Assembly: GCF_008831285.2 (NCBI RefSeq) | Contig: NC_045149.1 | Location: 10,564,417 to 10,628,416 of the forward strand | Reading direction: 5' to 3' | Source of the DNA: Nymphaea colorata | Lineage: Eukaryota; Streptophyta; Magnoliopsida; Nymphaeales; Nymphaeaceae | Length of the DNA: 64,000 nucleotides | Part shown: positions 11,660-24,386 of the stretch, piece after piece | Layout of the letters: every line of letters begins with the position of its first letter | Numbering within the stretch: position 1 is the stretch's first letter | The notes under the pieces: generated by a model | Told to the model about the DNA's origin: nothing | Seen by the model: only the letters and a program-made list of their open reading frames with translations | The model's database searches: none | Translations under genes and position numbers: made by a program

Positions 11660-12714
11660 GTAATTTGCTGCTTTCTGGTCCCATGCTTGCCTTTAAAATT
11701 ATGTTCTCTATTTACTTGTTGTCTTTTGTTAACTCCTTCAGTTACTTTCCTGAACCTTCTTACTTTTGGTATGTGACATGGGAACTTTGGATGCCGATAT
11801 TATCGTGTTTTAAATTAAGCTCATGACTACACGGAAGCTTGCATTCTTCTGCAACTGACAAAGCATTAGTTTTGGTCTGTTGGCAACTAGATCCCTGTTT
11901 CTTTTTATAGTTATGTATGTCCCTGAACTTTCAGTGAGAACGTGTAAATATGGTAAAGGATTCTCTTGATGTAGATCCAACTTCCACGTAGACTATTTGG
12001 CAGTATATATATGCCAAGGGCTTGAGGTTGTAATTGCTGGTTAAAGTAGTCCTTTATAGACTGATTTGCTATAATTGGAAAGGTTTGGATTGTGGGTCTT
12101 CTGGAAAGTTTTCTCATCCCCACACCCGAAAAAAAAAAAAAAAAACACACCCTTCCCACCCTTAGGACTCAACTGTAGGACCTGAAGACACTTTCAGCAA
12201 AAGCTTGTTATCTCATCTGAAGCCAATGGAATGTTAAAGATGTTACCGCAGGAACTGGGATATAGTGGAGCAGCACAATAAGGATTTGATAACGAACTTC
12301 CCACATTACTCTCAATGACTGAGCATAAAAGATTGTAGTTAGCTGGCAGGAGAAAGAAGATGTGAGGTGTGGGATAGTGTTAAGATGAAGAACATTTATG
12401 AGGAGGATGAAGGAACCTCTGTGCTGTGTTGACAGTGCATACAGATTCAGCTCTGGGCAGATTAAGGAGCTGAGATTGCTGATTTTGATAAAACAGGAGT
12501 TGTACCGGAGCCTGTGTTCCATTTATTACTAGAAAATATGGGAGTTGTTCGACAAGGCTGATGTCAACCAGTAATTTTTCAATCTACTCTACGTTTAAGT
12601 TGAAGGTTGTTAATCACATCCATATGTAAGTGTACAAGATGATGGAAGCAACTTTTCTACCGTTGATTTTATAGATGGCTATGCCACACAGGTACTTGTC
12701 AAAGGCCCAAGTAC
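11660..12714. other. Intron-like or intergenic stretch
   Basis: Starts with the splice donor of the second NOMO-like exon. No further NOMO exon was found. It includes an A-rich run at 12129-12146. Confidence 0.5.
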
Positions 12715-12960
12715 ACACATATTGTGTACATATATCATATATAATATATAATATATAATATATGTATATACTTGTATATGTCATATCTAACAATATATTA
12801 TATGTATACATATAATTTATATGTAATATTGCTTATAATATATTGCATATATTATACAACCTAGGATTATATATGTATATAGCTTATAACGTACGTTATA
12901 TATATGCACCATAATAACAATATATAATATATGTTTATAATCTGCTATATATGTTGTATG
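12715..12960. repeat. Degenerate AT-rich TATA-type repeat tract
   Basis: A long low-complexity tract of tatata, atataat and tgtatat units. It lies directly left of the GGTACGG-rich end of a candidate DNA element. Confidence 0.85.
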
Positions 12961-13268
12961 CTATGTCACATGCTATATATGTTGTATGTTATGTCACATG
13001 GGTACGGGCACGGTGTCGGTACGGGTACGGACCATTTTTAAAAAACTTAGGTACGAGGTACGGTCGTATACACATATATATATGTCGAAAAATACAGAAA
13101 AATATATTTGCACATATCTATATCAAAAATTACAAACAAACACAATAACATATCATTATATTCATAAATCATAATTCAAAATACATTCAAAATAGATGAA
13201 TCCTCTCATAAAACGATGTATCACCACAGGCTCACAACAATAACTAGGGAAGACGCAGTTAACAGGGA

Positions 13269-13456
13269 TCATGTAGTGCAAAATCATATACAATAAAAAT
13301 GTATTGTTGGCAAATTTGTATTGTATAATACAATACAAATTTGCCAACATTAATATCTACAATCATGTAGTGGAAAATCATATACAATAAAAATGTATTG
13401 TTGGCAAATTTGTATTGTATAATACAATACAAATTTGCCAACATTAATATCTACAA
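13269..13456. repeat. 94-bp tandem duplication, each copy with a 22-bp-stem hairpin
   Basis: Units 13269-13362 and 13363-13456 are almost identical. Each holds a perfect inverted repeat: the 22-bp arm starting tgttggcaaatttg pairs with its complement across one base (13305-13349 and 13399-13443). Confidence 0.9.
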
Positions 13457-14237
13457 CTCTACATGCAGCACTCATGCAGTACAACGGCATGAGTGCAGCA
13501 CCTGCCGGAAAATCCAATCCACATTCAACAATATTCTAAGACAGTGAAGAATGAAAAGAAGGCCTCTATTATCTAAATCTCTGGCTTACCAGGAAGAAAA
13601 GAAGATCAAGTTTATTATGAAAACACACGACCTGCTCGCTGCCACGATTGGCGTGAGCTATCGATAGCTCAGCTACCACTGTGTGAATGGGAGATCAATC
13701 CGGATCATTTTCTTCCATAAGAAGTCCTGACCTTTCAAAAGAATCTTCACCTTTTTGGTATGGTGAGTACTAATGACATACAAATGAGTCTTGACCTTTT
13801 TGGATTCTGACCTTTCCAGAGAGTCCTTCCATAATTGTCGAAAGATGCTCTAGATTCGCCCACCGCTCTTTGGATTCCACAGGAATGGATGAGCCTGATT
13901 ATGACGTGTGTCTCGACGTCTCGACCGCATCTTTCTCCGTTTTCATTAATGGCGTGTCGGGCCTGGACACAATCCGCGAGTTCAGACAAGACAAGATGTT
14001 AGGCTATTGACCTCGGTCAGCCCCTGACTCTGAGATAGATATAAGCATAGCTTCGTAATTCAACTTCTCGCACATCTGCTCTGAAAGCGAGAGCTTGAGA
14101 TGCATCCGTTAAGACACTCGCAAAGCGAAAAAAGAAATTTCGAACAAAAGGATCGGAACTCGCTGATAGGAAAGGAGAGAAAAACAAAGCAATGCCAACA
14201 GAGTCAATTCGCTGTTTGAAAACAGAGAGAGAGAGAT

Positions 14238-14696
14238 TTGAAACCCTCTCGGGTAGAGAAAGGGCGAGCCAGAGGGAGGGGTGATGGGTTTTCACTTTTA
14301 GGCGGTGAGTTTTCTGAACACACAACCCGTCGCCGGTCGTTGCCGGCGGCGAAGGCAGGGGCAGAGCAGATGAAAATGAAAACAAAAAATGAAAAAAACA
14401 TCACAGTCACCTCCTGCCGTCGTCACCATTCCCCGCTGGGTTCGCCGCCCCTGCTGTCGCTTGTCGCTGCTGCTTCGTTGCCGGCGATGAAGGCAGGGGT
14501 GGAGCCGATGAGAATGAAAAGAAAAATGAGAAAAAAAAATACCGTGAGAAAGAGGAACGAATGTTGTCGCTGGCCGCCACTGCCGTCGCCGGTTGCAGTC
14601 GCTGCGGCCGCTGCACACTCGCCGCGGCCGTTGCACACTCACCGGAAGTCGTCGCCAGTCGAAGGCTCGAAGCTGCGGTCGCTCGGTGAGAGGTAA
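14238..14696. repeat. GC-rich block with ~140-bp internal duplication
   Basis: The motif gttgccggcg followed by gaaggcagggg and an A-rich tail appears near 14340 and again near 14480. The block is open in several frames on both strands, which is what GC richness alone produces. The 152-codon + strand frame is repetitive and arginine/alanine-rich with no known domain, so I do not call a gene. Confidence 0.55.
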
Positions 14697-14989
14697 GAAA
14701 GAGTAAAGTCGAATGTTTTAAGGGTTTCGTTTCTTTTTTAACGTTAAAATGAGTTTAAAAGTTAAAATCAAATAATCGTTAAACATAAAAAACGGATGGA
14801 TTTGGACTTAGTCAAAGTTGACCGTATCCAAAAATGGACGGATACGACCTTCGGTAGGTTGACCGTACCTGGTACGGTCAACGCCGCACCATCCCGTACC
14901 CAAGCCCGTACTCGTATCCATACCGGTGTCGTACCAGTACCGGACGAGTACTCCACCCTCCTAGCTGTACCCGTGTTACTTAGGTTGTA

Positions 14990-16382
14990 TGAGTTCTTTG
15001 AGAATTTTGGAAAGCTTAAATGGAATTATTAAGAACTCATGAGCTGCTTATATGTAAATGTTGGGTACCCTTAAGGAACTAACAACAAGATTAAGATATA
15101 CTTGACTGTGACTTAAGTATAGATTAACCTTAATTAATATAAGTTCAATTAAACTATTCCATAATTAAGAGTTACTAAATACCTTTCAGTTTGAAAGTAA
15201 ATAGCTTCAAAATTGGGGACAAGATTGAAAAATAAAATAAAATAAGACGGAGGTCATTGCACAACCCCCATTTCAAGACCAAAAGAGAGGGATAGAAGAA
15301 AGAGATGAGGGGAGGGAGGAGACTGATTTTCAGGTGGTCAAATCAACAAGAATCAGGTATGGTGTCCCTAGCATCCCTTTTTGCTTTCGGAAATGGTTTT
15401 GATTCAGTTAATGCATAATTTCACACCATATTTTTGGAATCATGCTTATTTCATGTGCTGCACGCGTTGATAACTTTTGCTTGATGAAAAATGGTGCAGA
15501 CTGGGATATTATGCAAACCCTCAACTAGACAGTTTGTGAAATAGTGCCTTTGCAGCTAGTTTTTGAATTGCCCGAGCCATTTTTCCAGTCATCGGCGGCT
15601 GACCATGGCCAGCTCGGCTTGACCACAACTCTATCCGTGGCCATGTATTGCTGCTGATGGTCCGCTTGGCTTGTTTTTGACTTCTTGAGGAGCACTGCGT
15701 ACCTTGTCCTGTTTGGGGTTTGTTGTGCGCATGTTCCCATGCGAATGATTATGTTGTCGATTTTTCCATCTCTTATGTAATTGCATGAATAGTTGAATGT
15801 GATTGCATGAATAGTCAACTAGGCAACCTTTAGCAGACCCCTTATTATATTTGGGGTGTTGTGCCATTTGACCATAGAAGTGTAGCGCCAAGAAATGTTA
15901 GATTGATCCTCCCTAGAGGGGAATGAATCAAAATTTTATCTGTTGCATGGCTTATTCTTATACTTGTTACGTACTATTTATAGTTGCATGTTATAATGTG
16001 GTATGTGGATTGTGGAGTATATGACAGGTGGAGGTTGGAGTCATGACTGACGCCAATGTGATGTAACAGACCTAGTGAATTGCATATGGGCAGATAGATA
16101 GGCTTAGCCTTTGGATATGTGTTCTCTTGATCTCTTGATTCATTGTTATGTTTTGTTGGTTCATGATTATTGTTATGTTTTGTTGGTTCATGATTATTAG
16201 TCTGATGTTAAAGAACCTGACTTGGGCTCCACAGGTCCTGCTCCTTATCATGATCATCTAGATGCATTAAGAAGTAACTTATTTAATTGTTCATGCGACA
16301 TTATCGTGAAATAAAGAAAACATGCATCAATCTTTTCACTCCATAGCCGCTTTGCCACTCAGTTTCTTAGCTATTCGTATTG

Positions 16383-16461
<79 letters not shown>

Positions 16462-16739
16462 GTGAATTTATATGGTCAGGGTGTGGCCATAGAAGTCACA
16501 CGCTACTCACACACATCGCAATGCATTGCATTAGAGCTAAAGCCGCCCAATAATTTTTATCGGGTGGTTGTGGAAGTAGGCCTGAACTAGAAGCTAAAAC
16601 TCATTAAAGCTTGGCTGGAGCGCAAGCCGAGTCTTAACGATGTACGACTTCATAACTCCGACTGGTTTATGTAAGTGGAATGGAGTTGTTCACTGAATCG
16701 GTTAGTTAAAGTGTGACTCGGTTCAAAATATAACTGGTT
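14990..16739. other. Gene-free stretch
   Basis: No recognisable coding sequence. It includes an exon-like purine-rich block ending at gattttcag/gtggtc (about 15335), a 27-bp two-copy tandem duplication at 16142-16195 (ttgttatgttttgttgg) and the microsatellite at 16383. Confidence 0.5.
16383..16457. repeat. Compound CA/TA microsatellite
   Basis: About 26 bp of CA repeats run directly into about 48 bp of TA repeats. Confidence 0.95.
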
Positions 16740-17320
16740 CGAATTGTTGCAAGAAACGATTCGCACAACTCCTTTTTTAAATATTAAACCGCTTTCCAAA
16801 TGTGACAGGAATGATAGGGCGGCGGCAGAATTCTTTCTTTCGCTCCTCCACTCATCCTCGGTGGTCGTCAAGTCCTCCCTCACCTTGCCTTGCCTCTTCT
16901 TCGACGTTCGTCGAGTTCTTCACTCCCGACTACCACTCTCCCTGGTCGGCGCCGCGTCCTCCAACTCTCCGACAGTCGATCTCCCGTCTGGCGTCCATAC
17001 CTCGGAAGCTCTTGTGACTACAGTGTCCCGTCGGTCGTCATTCGTCAGGTTACTCAGGTCTCTCTCTCTCTCTCTCTATGCTGTGGGTAGGTGGTAGCCG
17101 AACAACGAATCGCTTCTCGGCGTCTTCAGCTCCCTTTTCTGTTCAAACGGCAGCCATCGCCCATCGGCCCATTGCTGTTTACGATGGCTGCCGATGGGAA
17201 AAATAAAGAAGGTCGGGGGGTGGGGGGGTTGGAATTTATGAGGTTTCTCTTTGTGTTGTTTACCAACATTAGGACTCCTTACTATGTCCGTTTCCCCTTC
17301 TCTTCCTCCCGGTAACTTCT
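16740..17320 (+). other. GC-rich, promoter- or first-exon-like block
   Basis: GC content rises sharply, with CT-rich tracts (ctctctctctctctct near 17065) and several overlapping open frames, including one of 117 codons from 16744. It resembles the 5' end of a plant gene, but no frame has a recognisable domain. A short start (MAADGKNKE, about 17183) sits in good context just before a G-rich tract. Treat it as a possible orphan promoter or first exon. Confidence 0.3.
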
Positions 17321-17455
17321 ATGCCCATTGCAGAAAGTTGGGGGTGGGGGTTGGAATTTATGAGGTTTCTCTTTGTGTTGTTTACCAACATTAGGGCTCC
17401 TTACTATGTCTGTTTCCCCTTCTCTTCCTTTCGGTAACTTTTATGCCCATTGCAG
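17211..17455. repeat. 122-bp tandem duplication
   Basis: Two adjacent copies (about 17211-17333 and 17334-17455), each beginning with a G run and ttggaatttatgagg and ending ttctatgcccattgcag. They differ at a handful of positions, so the event is not brand new. Confidence 0.85.
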
Positions 17456-20245
17456 TCGCAGAATAGAAGTTTTGTTGGAGGATTTCATGTATTCCGTTTT
17501 GGGTGTTCTCATAAGTACCGTCGACTGCATTTTATTGTCTTCGATTCACTGTCTGTTTCCTTGTGCGAATTCTGTTGTTGGGTGTGATGCTTTGGTGATG
17601 TTTAGGCTTTTCTGATTATTCTTGCTTTTGCTGATTCTGTTGTTGGGATTGGGTTCATGACGGATGCCTGTTCTTGGGCCTGGTTTGGATATGTTGGTCT
17701 TCAATTTTAATCTTAGTTTCGTGTATTTTGATTTTGCTGGTAGCCTGGTCTAGTTTTCATGATAACTGCTACTACTTAATATTTAAGCGGTTGTTGTAAA
17801 TGATCACAAGGATTTTAGATGGCTACAAAATCTCAGGATGGCTTGTATTAAATTCTTCGTAGTATTTGTCTTGTGCTGAGTAAACATTGTTCCTTGTTGG
17901 ATAAACTTCAAACAGGGCCTACTCTATGCAAGCACTCTCCAAAGAGGGCCAGTTCCCTTAGTGCTTTTCCACTCAACCGTCTTTACTCAACCGTCTCTAC
18001 TGAGAACCAAAACAGAAAATGCTTTTACTCTTCCTAGTTAAGAGTGTTAAACCAGTATAGATCTAGTTAAGAGTGTTAAACCAGTATAGATGGAAAAGAT
18101 GCATGTTCTCAGATTTTTTTACTTCCTTTAGAAAAGAGATGTTCAGTTATACTTGTTTCTAAGTGTTTGTTTCATCTTTCTAGTTTTTATTTATGATGGT
18201 TCTTTAATTTTTAGGCGTCTATATATCTCCATCAAATAGAATACAATTTTGAACTTGTCTGCACTTAAGGATCTAGAATTTCCACTTACTTAGGGAGATG
18301 AGGGTATTTTAGGACTTGCGTGGTGATTTTGCTTTGATTTCGGCATATTGTTTTTTGTGTCTTATTGCTAAGAGGATTATCTAAAACCATTTAAACCATT
18401 CCAACTCGGTCCTGAAAGTGGTTTTTTAGGTGGATAGGAGAATGAACTATAGAAGTAGCAATTTCCCCTTAGCAATCAATGGTCCATCCCTTTGCAAGAA
18501 AATCTCACAACAAGAGAATTTGGAGAAGATTGCTTGACATGATCCTCTCTTTTTATGAGAGAGTTCAAGGAGAACTCGTCCCTTGTGGCATTATCCTTTT
18601 GCAAAATCGTCATTTCGTAAAGTCTTTCTTATGTAACTGCGGTGCAAGACTGATTTAACTTTGCTGGATAGTGGTACATTTTGAGCCTAACAGAGTCCAA
18701 TCCCATAGTTGTCATTATCATGCATTTGATGATTTTACAGAATCCACGACATAGGATTGGTTTATCCTCGGCTTCCTTTGAGATAAGATAAGAGCTTAAC
18801 CTACACCATTAGTAAAACTTCCAATCAGTTGAGGACTCTTAACATTTATGGAAAATCATCACCATTAAACCAACCTTTTGTATAGAAGTCCTTAGGAGAG
18901 TTGTGAAGTTCGTTTCTCTACCGAACCAACCTATGTTGTTTTGCATTCACCCTCTTCTTTAGAGTAGAATTTCTTCCTCTTGATGATATATTATTTGATG
19001 TCAAGATTTTTTTTGTGAAAGTGATAATTTTCAGTTTTGCTTAAAAACATTTTAAAAGTGTCTTCTCACACCATGATGTGGCTTTGCTTTATTCTTAGTA
19101 CCTCCTTGAGTAGAAGAATAAAATTTCAAGTTTTTGTTGCCAAACAATGGAAGAGGAAAATTGTAAAGATCCTGAATATGAGCAGTAAGGAAAGGTCCTA
19201 TGAAGTTAAAGAAAGTCAAGACTAAGGCTTAGCTTAGTCTTAGCAAGGCTGTTGATTCTGAATGATATAAAGGCTGTTGATTCTTAGACTAAGTTCCTAC
19301 TGTACACACTAATAGAAGATCATAGTTTTAACTGTACATGTACCCTTATCTGTACCCTTATCCAGTCTTGCAGGTGTGTTAGGTCAAGGGAATGAACTGA
19401 AAGAAGCACCTATGATCCGATCCTATAATTGTTGCTTGCTGAAATATATAATTCATCCAATAAGCAGTTTAAAGTTGATTTAGCTTGGAGCTCATATCTG
19501 CTGTTATCCAACAGTAAATTTGGGAAAAGAAAAAATGACTGAGCTGCAGGAAGCAATCGGTCGGTAGATGGTAGCTTTTTAGCTGATACAGTGTTTCCTT
19601 TCTTCAAGTATGTCATGAATAGAAAGATTACTGAGCTCAGAATATGTCCCTTAAGGACATGAAAGTATAAATGAGCTTCACCAGCAGCTCATATTCTGCA
19701 CCCAAAGTGATTTCAGCTCGTTCAGCATTCAACCACTACTCCAAACAACAGAAATTTGAGACCTCAAAACAATTCAACAGATTTAAGATAACCAAGTCGC
19801 TCAATTTTCTGAGAAAAGGGATGAGTATCCAAAAACAAGGAGAAAAATGAGGAAAGGCACAAATTTAACCCAATCTTCATAAAACTTTGCTTCTTATTAA
19901 ACTAAAGATGGTGCACAGCAAATTCTAGTTCAAGATGATATTCCTGAGTGTCCAGAGAAAGAGACACATGAACAGAATGAACTGTTCATTTGCATCGGCT
20001 TATATTTGCCAAATCTTTTTTCTTATCCTTCTCATATGGCTTTAGTGCTGTGTTCAAACTTTCATATTACATACACAGAGGAAAAGGAAATCTTTTAGCG
20101 TTTACATCCTCATCCCTAAAAGTTAACAATAGATGCAAACTTAAAATAGTCATCAATTGTTTTATGCCTTATGCATAAATCTGTTAAATGTTTAAGAGAA
20201 GTTCCATTTCATTATTAACCCTCATCAAAGTCTTAATATACCGCT
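17456..20245. other. Gene-free stretch
   Basis: AT-rich, short open frames only, no recognisable protein or terminal repeats. It contains the 29-bp duplication at 18034-18091. Confidence 0.5.
18034..18091. repeat. Exact 29-bp tandem duplication
   Basis: The unit ctagttaagagtgttaaa... occupies 18034-18062 and 18063-18091 without a mismatch. Confidence 0.9.
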
Positions 20246-20738
20246 ACAATGGTTTAACTTTAAATTGATAGAGTTGTCTTTTGGTTAAAGGCTAGGTGAT
20301 TGTTTGTCTCCCGTGACCAATTCTGAAGTAACAAAAACACAATGGTTTAACTTTAAATTGATAGAGTTGTCTTTTGGTTAAAGGCTAGGTTAAAGGCTAG
20401 GTGATTGTTTGTCTCCCGTGACCAATTCTGAAGTAACAAAAACGAATCCATAAATCACGTGACCTGACCAATTCTGAACAGTAGAAACAAAGAAGACAGC
20501 CGATGAACAGTAGAAACAAAGAAGACAGCCGATGACTACTACTACTCCCAAGTTCAATTAGTCCACATACAACTATCAATTGGGTCAACCAGACCTGACC
20601 TATCAACCAGACCTGACCTATCTTCTCCACACGCCCAATCATAATGGGCGGCAGCATACTTGTAATTTTTAACATTGTTTTGTGCACTTTGTTGTCCACG
20701 AAATCAATATATAATGAACGAAATCAATATATAATGAT
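20246..20738. repeat. Cluster of four separate tandem duplications
   Basis: Within 500 bp there are four: a 93-bp unit (20246-20338, repeated from 20339 with an extra 12-bp taaaggctaggt doubling inside); a 29-bp unit (20476-20504, 20505-20533); an 18-bp unit tcaaccagacctgaccta (20585, 20603); and a 20-bp unit (about 20699-20718, 20719-20738). Apart from the nested doubling, each is present exactly twice and is almost perfect. Confidence 0.9.
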
Positions 20739-20757
20739 ATCAAGAGGCAGCCATTAG

Positions 20758-21027
20758 TAGGGCTGGGCCCTGGGCTGGGAAAAACCTGGCCCGAGCAGGG
20801 CCTGGCCAGATTCGGCCTCTTAATGATTAAAAAATATATTTTTTATTTTTTAATTTTAATAATATATATTTATTACTAACAAATATATTTTATATTTAAA
20901 AAAATATTTTATAATTTAAAAATATTATTCTATTATAACAGGCCGGGTCGGGCCCGGGCCCAATGGGCTGGCTCGTCGAGCCGTTCCCGACTCGGTTTTA
21001 TCAGGCCGGTCCGATGCCCACCTCTAG
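20758..21027. mobile_element. hAT-like MITE
   Basis: The left end tagggctgggc and the right end, which reads tagaggtgggc on the other strand, form imperfect terminal inverted repeats of the kind found on plant hAT elements. The ends are rich in GGGCC/GGCCC and flank an AT-rich core (20830-20935). The 8-bp flanks gccattag and gatgttag agree at 5 of 8 positions, so a target duplication is possible but decayed. It has no coding capacity. Confidence 0.6.
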
Positions 21028-23312
21028 ATGTTAGGGTTGCTGCTCTTTTTCTTCTCTCTCTCTCTCTCTCTTTTGTACGTGCAGTCCGTTCCTCTTCTTC
21101 TCCTTTTGCATCTAACTTCATTCGGTGGTTTGACATTAGATATCAAAATCTTACAATCAGGTCCTCCACGTAGTACAACCAAGTTCTATTCTCTTATCGT
21201 CTCCCTGCTGGTGGATTAAGAGAAAGAAGACGAGAAGAGGACGAGGAGAGAGAGGCGGCAAGAAGAGGACGAGGAGAGACGAAAGGAAAGAAGTCGTTGA
21301 AGAAAAGAGTCGTCGGAGAATTTACTTCGCTGCCAAGTTCTTCTTACTTCACTACCATGTAAGGAAAGTAGATATAAATATAAATGTATACCTTCTCACA
21401 CCACAAACTCTCACAAGAGAGCACACACAAAGAGAACTAGAAAATAATTTGTGCACTAAGGCACAAAAAGTGTCATTAAACCTCAAGACTAATGCTTACA
21501 AATGGACCAGAATGGCGTTTTAAAGAGGCAGGTAAGAGGGCTTTAGTTAAATCTAGCCGTTGGGGCTCTAACATCTTTTATATGAGAAAAAAGGAAAAAA
21601 CAAAAATAATGGAAAACACAAAAGGAAAAGGAAAAGGAAAAAGAATGCAAATAAGAACATAAAATACATTCATAACAGATAGATCATGAGTCATGACCCA
21701 TTTTGGAAATTGTGATGAGATTGAGCTCGCATTTTTGTGTTTTCTCCTTCTTTCCATCTGTTGACAAGTTCTGCTGTAATCTGACAGCCCCAACCCCTAG
21801 ACTTCTAGACCTAGGAGCTAGCCCAGCAACCAGATCCACCTTATCCTTCATATATTTCTTGGGGACTTCGGCCCAGTTTCTTCACATGGCTTTTTTCTAA
21901 TAAAGGTCCTCTTTCATATTCAGTCTGTGTGTATTTGGAATGTGTAAGGTGAAGGTCGGCCTAAAAAAAATCAAAGAAAAAGAAAATCAAAAGACAAAAG
22001 CTGAATGCAAGAGAAAAAAAGAAAAAAAAAAATAAAAGAGGAAAAAAAAGCAAAAGGTGTATGCCAAGAGATTAAAGGCATGAAGGCTGAACTCTCAGGA
22101 ATTGAATGTGACAATCTTTGGTAGATGTGTGATTCTAGGGTCGAGATCTTCTTCTATTTTTGATTACATAACATGCTGAGGACTATTCCTTTATGTTCAT
22201 ATTTTAGAAATTGAAAGGCATCCCTTCTAGAGATTTGACGACATTGATGCGAAATGAATCCTGATGCTTGTACGGTACTATGTATAAAATGAAGGCCATA
22301 TTATTTGCACAACACAAGCACTCATGCTTATTAGTTAAATTGATCATTTTTGAATTATTTCAAAATAAAAACTTGACATCTCTAATCATAGGAGGAACAA
22401 ACCAATCTCCTTTGGTCTTGAAAGATGTTTGTCATTTCATTACCATTCCATTACCAAACCATTAGTCCATTTGTGGGATAGATGAAACTCCTCAAACCTA
22501 GTCAACTCCTGTTGAGTGTGACGAATTTCATTTTCTTCGTCTCAAGAGATGCATATGGGATAAATGATTAAGGCTGGCCCATTATTCCATCTTAACCGAG
22601 TGTCTTCAACATAACCCAGTCTTAGGATTGAGTCTGTCATAGAAAACCTCTTCTCAAAAGGATGAGTCAATTTTGTAGTCGATTTTGAACTGTGACATTT
22701 TTGAAAGGTTCTATTCGTTGAAGTTGCATGAGTTTTGGGTTTTATGTCCTCGGGTCCTTCATGGTTTTAGACCAGGTTGGTACTCAGATTCTTTCTTCTT
22801 GTGTCACGTTAGTGTCAGGTTAGTTGAATAGATCCTTTAGTTAGCTATTGCACTTGTCCACGATAGATTAAGGTCATTGCCTTGATTTGTTTTCAGTAGG
22901 ATCTTATTTTGATTTAGTTTGTTGAGTTGGGCAATTGCTGGTTTGATTTTATAGTAGTTCAATCTTGCTTATTTTATGCTTTAATGGCTTCCACCATAGT
23001 GTCATGTTTAGTTTTCACTTGCACTGTGACATGGGTTGTTTAGGTGCTTTGTTGTCTTAGTTGCTTGGTTTTTATTTTTCAATGCATTCACTTGTGTCGC
23101 AGACCGACTATCCCTCGGCGTCATGCGGGCCAAATAGGCCTGAAAAAGTCAGCCCATGAAAACTTGATTCTTTTGGTAAATATAATCTCATCAAGTTCAT
23201 GGGTTTGTGTGTCACATTCTGATAGAGTCTTTGAATTGCATATCGTACATTGCTTAAGTTTGTAGGTTGCTTGACTGAATATCTTTGACAAGAACTTCGC
23301 ATCTCACATCTA

Positions 23313-23467
23313 ACTTGGTTATGATACAATCATGTGTTTGCTAACATGGAAGCCTACATTCTAAAAATATGCGAAGCTATTTTGTTCATTTTTGTTCATT
23401 ATCCAATTCGGTTATGATACAATCATGTGTTTGGTAACATGGAAGCCTACATTTTAAAAATATGCCA
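23313..23467. repeat. 62-bp direct repeat, 93 bp apart
   Basis: The block containing ggttatgatacaatcatg at 23313-23374 recurs at 23406-23467 with few differences. A ttttgttcatt doublet sits between the copies. Confidence 0.85.
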
Positions 23468-24386
23468 AGGTTTGTCTCTAGAGTGCTAGAAAAGTTCTGT
23501 TCTTGTTGCCTAATATGTTAGTGTGTTTTAAACCTTAAGGACTATCCTTTTTATGACCAGAGAACTGTGGTACATGCTATTTAGTTACTTGGAATTGTAA
23601 GAATCGTGCCTTTTAAAAATGTCATGCTTCTTCTCTTCTTGAAATATTCAACTCAAAATTTTGGATTTGTAGCCCCATAAATGTAAAACTAAAACCCTTC
23701 CACAGCTACATCATTTACACCATGGTGATAGCATATCCAACAAAAGTGTCACTTTTTTTTTCTTTTTTCCATTATCTCACCTAAACATTTTCGTGAAATG
23801 ATAAAATATGTTAAAATTATCAGTTGCAGGCAATGTTAATATTTGAAGAAGAAGGGTTGCTGCTAGTAATTAGAAAATTATCAACAGGCCAGTCAACTGT
23901 GCAATGGAGCATACCTTGGTCAACCGATGGATTTGAAGTGGAGTCTTACTGACAGTAGATGGTACCCTAGTGATTCATTAAAAATTGAAGATGACTTCAA
24001 ATTCCCTTTGTGAATTTGTCTTCCAAGGCTTCAACCCATTTTTTGGAATCATAAAGTGTTTAGGGTATTACTGACACTTTGTGAGAAGAGTTTTTGGATC
24101 TACATATGCTTTCCTTTCTCATTTAGGATTTGTGCATGTATGCATTATTGTCCCCTTACAGTTTACTCCTAAATCGGTGATACAAATGGAAGTTGGAGGA
24201 AACAAGCTTTTTTAAGGAGTCATTCATGAAGATAGTATCAAATATTGTGCTCAATATAAGTAGAACACTCACTTGACTGAGCACTGCCATTTGGAAAAGG
24301 ATGAAGTCAATTGTAATACCAAAATGGATAATGTGGCAAATGACTGGCCTAATTTGAATATTGCAAGAAGAGCATCAAAGGAGACA

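Larger units (their letters stand above)
13000..14970. mobile_element. Candidate ~2-kb DNA transposon with GGTACGG-rich inverted ends
   Basis: The left end (about 13000-13060) is packed with GGTACGG/GGGTACGG units. The right end (about 14820-14970) carries the complement (CGTACC, CCGTACC) in inverted orientation, with a shared ACRYGGGTAC-like edge. Between them lie a hairpin-bearing tandem repeat, an unremarkable middle and a GC-rich block at 14240-14700. No transposase was seen, so it would be non-autonomous. I could not fix a convincing target-site duplication, so the boundaries are approximate and the class (hAT-like or Mutator-like) is open. Confidence 0.45.

Noticed and set aside
14238-14696. 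152-codon open frame and opposing - strand frames
   Set aside because: Open on both strands because of GC richness; contains a duplicated unit and no domain.
16744-17097. 117-codon frame in a GC-rich block
   Set aside because: Serine/leucine-rich with CT-repeat translation at the end; may be a leader or first exon, but not supportable as a protein.
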